DNA of 64,000 bases from Grammothele lineata (taxonomy: Eukaryota; Basidiomycota; Agaricomycetes; Polyporales; Polyporaceae), in assembly GCA_002150815.3 (NCBI GenBank), contig NDFF03000098.1:1-64000 (forward strand), written 5' to 3'. Positions 56,445-64,000 of the stretch are shown here, piece by piece. Numbering within the stretch: position 1 is the first letter of the stretch; each line of letters opens with the position of its first letter. Made by a program: the position numbers and the translations under genes. A model generated the notes under the pieces. It was not told where the DNA came from. It was given only the letters and a program-made list of their open reading frames with translations, and did not search any database.

Positions 56445-57366
56445 GGTGCGACGTGGAAGCGTTCAGGCGCGCAGGTAAACAGGAGGGATTGACGGGGCGT
56501 ACGGATGGGCAGACGTGAGTCGCGCTCTGGATTTGCAGGAGTACTATCTTATACGCGTTTTCACTGGACGTTATTACTTCTCGCTATGTAGTCCCATCGA
56601 GCTGAGCTTAGATGTGATGTTACATATTCCGGCCAATATGACATATATTGGAACCCCTCACACAATTGCTGCAAACCCTCCAGTCATCGCTCCTCGTGTT
56701 GAAGCTGTACCCCCAGTCTTCGAATCACCGAAGCTGATCGTATTCTGAAGGTGTCGCCAGGAATAGTACGTGGTATCAGTCCCATGTATCCATTGTGCTA
56801 AACGCAATGACAGAGGATGGGTACAGCTTCGTTACTGGTGTTGTAGCTTAGTAGCGCAGCTTACCAGGGGCGTCAGTTGTCGGTGGAGCACGGAGATGTG
56901 ATGGTATGCAACTGCTTAATGCCAAAGGACGACCCCTCCATTGCTTCTGCCAATCTAGCCCCGTCTTCCCATGAGACACGCCGTGATCTGTTCGACAGCT
57001 ATGGAAGCATGGCCTTCTTATGACCAGTCACTTCTTGTACTCCCAGGGTCCATCACATGCAAGCAGAGCAAGAAGAGCTCTTAGGATTCCAGTGGTGTTG
57101 ATGGTGCAAGAAGCGATGCCTCGTAAGTTCACCTCTCGCTCTCTCGCACACGTATTCCCATATGCTATATCAGATCCTCAGGGTTCTGTGGTTGCGGTTG
57201 ACGCAAAAACGGGAAGCACCCCGGGGGGCGCATGCTCCGTGCATCGTGAAACACCTCATCACCTTCTGTTCACAGTGCTCCCAGGTCGTCCGACACGGTC
57301 TCGGAGATATATGTACCTTCGAGAAGCAACGCACGGTGTGCCGATACCTGTCGGCAATCTTCTACC
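56445..57366. other. Intergenic, no gene recognised
   Basis: About 920 bp; frames such as 57020-57484 overlap the next gene in another frame and have no motif. The right end is presumably promoter of the DUF6534 gene. Confidence 0.4.
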
Positions 57367-59603
57367 ATGCCATCGCCAGCCCACCACTCTAACGACGTCG
57401 ACATCGACCTCTCCCTCCTTCTACCCAAACTCGATAACTCGTACGGAGCGCTTCTGCTCGGCACGTTTGGAGGTCTCATGTTAGTCTTTTCTTTTCTCGA
57501 TCGCATTGCGTCAGTCCGCTTATCCAGTTTGCAGCTTGTATGGTGTCATCATCCACCAGACAATTCGGTACTACCACTTGTATCGCGACGATAGTATATT
57601 GATGAAGAGTATCGTAAGTCCCGCAACTACTTGTATTTGGCTTGAACTCACCCTAGTTAAAATAGGTGTACAGTCTTCTGTGAGTACGCCCTCATCGCCG
57701 GATCACTCGCAAGACTGATCGCACCTACCAGCATCGTCGACACCGTACACTCATTAGCATGTGTACATGCCTGGTACGCCCTCTCGGCGTAGTCTTCGCC
57801 CTATCTAGCTTATCAGGACACCAGCTACTCGTACCTCATCAAAGGATACTTCCAGCCTCCGGTGCTCCTCGAAGGTATCTGGTACGCCCATTTGTCACCT
57901 TAACTTCCCCGCTTCACATTGATGATGCATCTTACAGGTCTATACAGGTAGTCCTTCTCTTTAGTTGTCTTTGCTTGCGTTGAATACTTTGTATGAGCAG
58001 ATCCAGCCATTCCTTGCGGTATGACATTGCGATATACGTGCCGAAAGACAGGCTGATCCCCTCATTAGGGTATTTCCATCATAATCGCACAGAAGTGAGT
58101 TGACGAAGGTTCTAGCATTTGCCTGTACTCACTCTATCATGCCAGCTTCTATGCGCGCAGAGTATACATGCGTACGTTCTTCACGGCCCCAACAAGCTTG
58201 TACTCAAGTACGTATATGCGCACAGTTAGCAGGGAATATAGGCTTGTGGTCGTCATTGCCGTGAGTCGTTTGGATCGTGAATGATATACGTTTGGTACTG
58301 ACACGTCATAGGTCTTACTGTCCTTTGTCACTTTCGGCGAGTTTGAGACTACCAGGCTATGTTTTCTTGAGTATGCTAACAGTATGTGTGTTCTTCGTTA
58401 TAGGATTTGCAATAGGTTCGTTGCCCCTTCTTGGACCTACTTGTTAAGCGCGGATCACAACTCCTCATTACCATATCACATAGCTGGTACCGCCATCGCG
58501 TACGTTCACTGCCTTTGTCCTCTATACACAATACAGCTTTATTCACCGTCGCCCTCAGATTCAAGTTCCAGAGGTTCACGCAATACGAGAGATTCTATGT
58601 ACGTCGATCCAGATTCTCCTCTAGACATGTCTTAATTCGCCCCTAATTGCAGTGGATTGACTCCGCGGCGTGCGCCGCAAGTGTGACAGGCGATGCTCTC
58701 ACAACGACCGTGTTGATTATCACGCTGAAGCGAAGCCGAACTGGTATCGCGAAGTGCGTTATGATTATTCGCGGACTCTGTGAGTAAGACAGAGACTGAC
58801 GATGGGCCAGAACGGAAGATATGTTGAATCGGCTCATCATGTACGCGATCAATACTGGCTTGCTCACTGGGTGAGTCTCGAGGGAGAACCTCCTTTTCTG
58901 CGTTTAAGCTGCTCACACGTGCTGTAGGATCTGCAATACCATGGCCCTGATCACGGTACGGCTTCGATACATGTGAACGTTCTAGGCACAGTGGACTGAT
59001 CTATGACACAGGCCATTGCAGTGCCAGACACATTTATCTGGATCGGGATTGAGATCGTGACAATCAGGCGTTAGCTTCTTTCTTTCGATGACCTCCACAC
59101 CCCTGCTGATGCGTCCTCTTGCAGTCTACACGAACTCTGTCCTGGCTCTGTGCGTATCATAACACTACCATTTCCTGGTATTCTTCATCTAAAACGGGAG
59201 TAGACTCAACTCGCGCAAAGACCTTAAGCAGTCCGGTCATATCTCGGCCGCGCTCGAGCTTCAGTCGACACGGCACGCTGCCCAAAGTCGTCCTCCCGGA
59301 GGTTTACCGCACCCTCGCGTGAATATAGGTCAGCTGGTTTGTAGCATATACGTTGGTGTCTTTGTCGCGTTCGCTAATGAACGTGTAGAAATCGACGGAG
59401 TACTCGAGAGGAACCGGGACCCGGATCTACTTTGCAGGCACGGGGTCGGAGCAAACGATGTCTTCTGTATGAACAAACGCCACGGCCTGCGCCAGATCCG
59501 GTCTGAGTTAGCAGTAGGAGACGGACTCCGCGGCCCTAGCTGTTCCTTCGATTGCTTTGTGACAATATTCAGCTTCTATTTCATATGTTCCTGGTTTGTA
59601 TGA
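57367..59603 (+). CDS. DUF6534-type seven-helix membrane protein 2
   Basis: Many short exons. Exon 1 begins at 57367 and encodes NSYGALLLGTFGGLM; then ILYGVIIHQTIRYYHLYRDD, IVDTVHSLACVHA, YSYLIKGYFQPPVLLEGIWS, SFYARRVYM, YRLVVVIAVLLSFVTF, IDSAACAASVTGDALTTTVL, SRTGIAKTEDMLNRLIMYAI, NTGLLTGICNTMALIT, PDTFIWIGIEIVTI and YTNSVLALLNSRKDL. The SRTG, NTGLLTG and YTNSVLA...LNSR series is the DUF6534 signature and is better preserved than in the copy at 47954. The last part (VNIEIDGVLERNRD) follows a probable intron ending near 59390, and the frame stays open to 59603, so the exact end is uncertain. One junction near 58200 is unresolved. Function unknown. Confidence 0.68.
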
Positions 59604-60158
59604 CTAAAGCGGGCGACCCTCAAGAGCTTTGGACCACTTCAAGAGCGGAGAATGTGAGGCAACGCCGTGTATGTCGTTTTTCGCTGACGATGATATCCTT
59701 CATTTCTCCTCCCTTCAGCACAAGTCTTGACCATCACACCCTTTCAACCTCCTTCCTGACATACACCGTTACCCAGGTCCACGAATCGCTTCACAATCGT
59801 CCATCATTGTCGCGCCCCTGGCACCCTAGTGCCGTTCTTCTCATATCATTGCGGCGTATCCCCGCTCTGCCATACATGAGGTCGAATACCTCAGTCATCA
59901 ATGCATCAACCATCGTCCGTTCTTATCGTGCGATACCCAGGTCAGTCTCGGACTGTGGGTGGGTCTTGGGTGGGTCGGAAAGCGGTCATGATTACAAAGC
60001 AGTCCTAAACTCGGAATATGATGCGTTCCATGACGCTGTACTATTCTGCACTCTACAACGGATATTGACATTGGACATATAAAGTCGAACAGTGGGACTC
60101 GTTTGCAAGTCCCGCCACTCTACCCCACAAAACCATCCTCCCATTATCCATCCAGCGT
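59604..60158. other. Intergenic, no gene recognised
   Basis: About 555 bp between the DUF6534 gene and the reductase gene; no motif-bearing frame. Confidence 0.4.
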
Positions 60159-61392
60159 ATGACTTTCAGCATGCCTTCTGTCGACGCGGGGAAAGTGCTC
60201 GTCACCGGCGCAAACGGCTACATTGCTGCATGGATCGTAAAGGAGCTCCTTAATCGCGGTTTCTCCGTTGGCGGTACTGTGCGCTCGGAGGCCAAAGCCG
60301 CCCCACTGAGGTCGTTCTTCGGCCACTACGGTAGCAAATTCGAGGTTACTATCGTGGAGGACATGACCAAGGTAATACTCCATATGATTTCTATTTTATT
60401 CGCGCCTGCTTACCAGGTTTCGCACATAGGAAGGCGCGTTCGATGATGCGATTCAGGACGTCGATGCAATCCTACACACCGCGTCCCCCTTACACTACAC
60501 GCTTGGCGACCCCTCGGAAATCATTGACCCCGCCGTCCGTGGCACGACCTCCATCCTCGCATCCGCGCGCACGGCCTCGCGTGTACGCCGTGTCGTCGTC
60601 ACCTCGTCCTGCGCCGCGGTGATCACGTTCCAGGACGCGCCGCGCGTATTTTCCGAGGCGGACTGGAACGACGCGGCAGTCGCGGAGGCGCGCGAGCGCG
60701 GTGCCTCAGCGAACGCGGTCTCGAAGTACTGCGCTAGCAAAGTCCTCGCGGAGCGCGCGGCGTGGGACACGTGGCATACGTACAAGAAGGATCCCAAAGA
60801 GCCAGTAGACTGGGATATCGTCGTGATCAATCCACCGTGGGTGTACGGGCCAGCGCTGCTGCCGGGAATACGGTTCGAAGAGCTCAGCGAGTCTGCCCGC
60901 GACTGGTACAAGAGGGTCGTGAAAGGCGGGCCCGACAGCGAAACGAGCGTGCCCAAAGGGTGAGCATTCGCGCGCGCGTGAGATGACGCATCGAAATATC
61001 TGACATACTTCGCTCCACTCGCAATTCATCCTATGTCGACGTTCGCGACCTTGCCATAGCCCATGTGTTAGCAATCCAGAAGCCGGAGCCAGCAGGCGAG
61101 CGCATCATCCCCAGTGCTGGACCGTGGACCTGGGACGACTGGGGTGAAGCCTATAATGCACGTCTGTCGATCTCTCTGACCTCTCCGTTCTCATCACGCA
61201 GTGTCTGCCGCGCACCGAATCTCCCCAGAGCTTCCCGCGGGAAGGAAAGACTACGATCCGAAGAGTGCTACACACTATATCACATACGTCCCCGATAAAC
61301 AACAACGACTACTCGGGATCAAGTTCCGTTCTATGGAAGAGACAATAAAGGACACGCTAGAAGACTTCAAAACGAGGGGATGGTTTCAATGA
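60159..61392 (+). CDS. NAD-dependent epimerase / dihydroflavonol-reductase-like protein
   Basis: Exons 60159-60371, 60430-60959, about 61028-61143 and 61202-61392 give 349 residues. The Rossmann motif VLVTGANGYIAAWIVKELL, VTSSCAAV (catalytic Ser), YCASKVLAE (Tyr-x3-Lys) and INPPWVYGP place it in the extended short-chain dehydrogenase group near dihydroflavonol-4-reductases and fungal ketoreductases. It would reduce a carbonyl with NADPH. The frame requires the second intron to end before A61028 (giving GSYVDVRDLA), but no AG stands there; the intron would run GTGAGC...AATTC. Everything else is intact. Either the splice site is non-canonical or damaged, or there is a sequence error. The gene converges on an F-box gene 58 bp away. 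Confidence 0.75.
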
Positions 61393-61450
61393 GCGGACCG
61401 GCCGTTCAAAGCGTTCGAAATTAGTAGCCCCACTCTCCACGTATCATCCC

Positions 61451-63336
61451 TCACAAGGAGTCGTCGTCCATCCTTGAATCCTCCGTCATTGTCGTCTGTC
61501 GATTCCACCTGCCCCTCCTGAGCGCCTTCAACGTTCCCAACACCTCGCGCCACAGGATTTTCTGTCTCCTCACCGCTTCCTCGTATACCTCGTTGTCGTA
61601 ATCGTAATCGTCAGCCTTCCTTGGCCCAGCGCAGTTCAGATTGGGGAACAGCCGATCCAGAATCAACGCAAGCCCCTTCGTATTCATATCGTCGCCGTCT
61701 TCCGTGAAGTCGAAACGGAGATGTTCCAGTGGGTGGTCGTAAAGCGGGAACTCCGCGAGGTCAGGAAGCGTTCCCGGAACCGCCGTCGTTGGGAGGTGCA
61801 TCCACTCGGACGACTCCGGGACGTCGCGACCGTACGGCAGCCGCGAAGGCGCATACGACTCTTGATCCTCTTCATCACTAGTACTCGCGGCTGAGACATC
61901 ACTACTGGAAAGAATGGGTCCGTATACGAACGGGATCTTGAGTGTGGTGAGACGTGGGCAGTGGCGCGCGAATCCAGCGAGCGCGCGCGGCGTGACGTCG
62001 GTCATTGGATGTTCCCGCTCAACAGAGTCGCCGTAGGGAGGGAGCCGGCGGAGCTCTAGGGAAACTAGCTTCGGCCACGCAACCGCCATCTTGATGTAGA
62101 GTTCGTCTGTGAGATGGCCATCGAGCCAGCCGAACTCAATACGGACGGAGGAGAGTGCGGGAAGGCTGAGGAGGGGGCGGAACGCATCGAGAACTGTGTC
62201 GCTGGTGTTCGCATGGTTCTCCCAATTATCACCAGAGAGTCCGCTTGAACTTGAGAAACACCAGGAGTACTTCTCGAGTGCCGGAAACCGGTGGGCGACC
62301 ACCTCGCAGAGGGATTTCCACTGTGTGAGGGTTAACGCCGGTCCGAAGACGGGCTCGTCTCCCATGTTGAGCGATTTGAAGAGTGGCCCTGACGTGCATG
62401 CCTGCAGGATTTTGAACTTTCCAACGGAGTCGGCGGGATGATATTCCGAGAGATCCGTACATTCAAGCTCCTTTAGCCGGGCGAACCCGAAGAATGTAGG
62501 CAGAGCCGGGAGTTCCCTATGCTCAACTTGGACGTCGGCGGTGAGATGCTCGAGGGCTGGGAATGAGGAGAGGAGACGAAACGCGTCGACCGTAAGATGA
62601 CCATCTTCGATGTTCAACTTGCGTAGATGTTGAAGCTCGATCATGGGTTTGAAGAGATCTGCCGGGAATAGCGTGCCTGTACAGCATAAAAGGAGTTCCT
62701 CGAGACCTGCGGCGCGCGCGACGAGCTGGCGGAATACCGCAACACACTCGCCTACAGGAGAGAAAGCTGTTCCGTCCGTCGCGTACAAGTATATCGCGAG
62801 TTCCTTGAGGGCGGGCCCGGCCAAATGTGCTATAGTCGGGTCTTCCGCGGTGTCTATCGAGATATCGAGTTGACGGAGATGGGGTAGAATAGGCTTCCAA
62901 TCAGTCAAGGCTCCTAGGCGGGCCCACACTCCTGGCGTCATGCGTGGATGGAGTGGCATATGGAGAGATCGAACCAACGAGGCGAGCACCATGAACCGCT
63001 CCAGGCCTACTGTAGTACCTTCCCCCTCCAAGATCTGAAAGCGGGAATGATTCAACGTCTGCATTCAATGTGTGCCAGTGCGCGTCAGATACCTACGTAA
63101 ATTGCATCGTCCTGGTTATGAGGGTGCACGGCGATCCAGGGAAGCAGATTCATGAGCGGTTGTATAGACGGCAGCTCCCTCCATCTATACTCTTGAGCCG
63201 GCCCCAACCATGATCTGCAGACCAGGGAGAGCGGGCACGCGAGGTCCGGGTTGATGATGCTTCTTGTCTCGCAGGCAGCGCCGATGATCATGAACAAAAT
63301 TTCGGGTGTAGAGAGAGCGCGCGACCGGGCGGACAT
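61451..63336 (-). CDS. F-box protein, large degenerate-repeat type
   Basis: Exons 63336-63097 and 63034-61451 (62-nt intron, phase 0) give 607 residues. The start MSARSRALSTPEIL is chosen because the F-box-like segment (LSTPEILFMIIGAACE, then CPLSLVCRSWLGPAQEYRW) begins right after it; the frame is open upstream to 63612, but that part has no motif. The rest shows repeated leucine-rich strands typical of agaricomycete F-box proteins (LRQLDISIDT, LKELAIYLYA, LRKLNIEDGHL, LEHLTADVQV, LKELECTDLS, LVSLELRRL, LTTLKIPF) and an acidic spacer (SDEEDQES). It probably binds Skp1 and selects substrates for ubiquitination. The target is unknown. Confidence 0.82.
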
Positions 63337-64000
63337 GATGGGATGGTGAAGGAAACGGGGAGCGATGCGATGGAGAGAAGAGGGGCGAGAGGCTTCAAGC
63401 CTGGGTTGCGAAAATAATAGGCGTCGAGGGGTTGAGTAGAAAAGTGAGGATGCATGGCCGGAGAAGCGAGCAATATCTTTATGAGTCGTGGCAGCGCCGC
63501 TGTCGGATGCATTGCCTCGAGTGGCACAAACCAACAGAAACGGGGAGATCTTCTCAGCACGAGGAGTCACCAGTTCATGTGGGCCTATTGTGCTCCCGTT
63601 TCGTACGTTCATGCACTGTTGGTGTGCTGCTTATCTGATTCGCGCCCATTCCTGAGCAGTTCGACTGGAGAATTCTTCTATGAGAGTTGTCAATTAGCTA
63701 AGTGCCGCACAGATTTTCCCAACGATTCGGCACTACGAGGGAATGTCTTACCGAGGAAATGGATATTGCGAACCGTGCATCGGGGTGAACAAAATCCGTA
63801 TCGTGCATGAGGAAGGGAGAGCTGCCACATATCTAGTCCAGTCGCACCGCGAAGGGAGCTATAGCCTATTCTGTCTAACAGCAGTTGTGTTAGCTCGCAG
63901 CTCACCCACTACGTCAGAAGGAAGCAGATCTGCGTCAAGATGAGGGTATGGACCCCTAGATGCATCGTACCTGCAGAATATTGAACATGTCTGAGACGTT
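63337..64000. other. Right end of the window, no gene recognised
   Basis: Holds the promoter of the F-box gene on the minus strand. Frames of 66-118 codons on the plus strand (for example 63454-63810) have no recognisable motif and may belong to a gene extending past the edge. Confidence 0.35.

Noticed and set aside
1..64000. CRISPR arrays, bacterial operons or ribosome binding sites
   Set aside because: No regularly spaced short repeats were seen, and the intron-rich gene structure is eukaryotic.

Overview
The window looks like nuclear DNA of an agaricomycete basidiomycete, most likely a wood-decay (polypore-type) fungus. Genes are split by many GT-AG introns of about 45-75 nt, there is an intron-containing nuclear tRNA-Tyr, and several gene families are typical of Agaricomycetes: HET-domain proteins starting MWLL, DUF6533/DUF6534 seven-helix membrane proteins, and F-box proteins with degenerate repeats. 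Exon models were built by hand from open frames, splice signals and comparison between paralogs inside the window.

Left part (1-22.6 kb): five HET-domain genes (HET-1 to HET-5, on both strands) and a decayed sixth copy. All five have one coding intron at the same place and a shared, unrecognised C-terminal module. Between them lie a 1.65 kb fold-back transposon (3367-5012) with 729-bp arms and a 9-bp target duplication, a DUF6533 membrane-protein gene with a doubtful 3' half, a tyrosine phosphatase gene and a monoacylglycerol-lipase-like hydrolase gene.

Middle part (23-32 kb and 42.7-52.6 kb): two related blocks. Each contains a Gfo/Idh/MocA-type dehydrogenase and members of an unnamed seven-helix membrane family; the hydrolase also occurs twice. 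Exon lengths are conserved between copies, so this is an old segmental duplication, with a possible membrane-gene remnant at 52.3 kb. A tRNA-Tyr and an NmrA-like reductase gene lie near the first block and a DUF6534 gene in the second.

Between the blocks (32.4-40.8 kb) are mostly conserved genes: RIT1 (initiator-tRNA ribosyl-phosphate transferase), an F-box gene, a coiled-coil gene resembling an augmin subunit, and an L-amino-acid-oxidase-like flavoenzyme. The right part (53-63.3 kb) holds a type II membrane leucine-rich-repeat protein, clathrin light chain, a second DUF6534 gene, an epimerase/reductase gene with an unexplained splice site, and an F-box gene.

The most unusual aspect is the concentration of diverging HET paralogs next to expanding multi-pass membrane families, as expected of a rapidly evolving recognition or defence island. 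That functional reading is inference; the sequence shows only the paralogy, the conserved architecture and the decayed copies.
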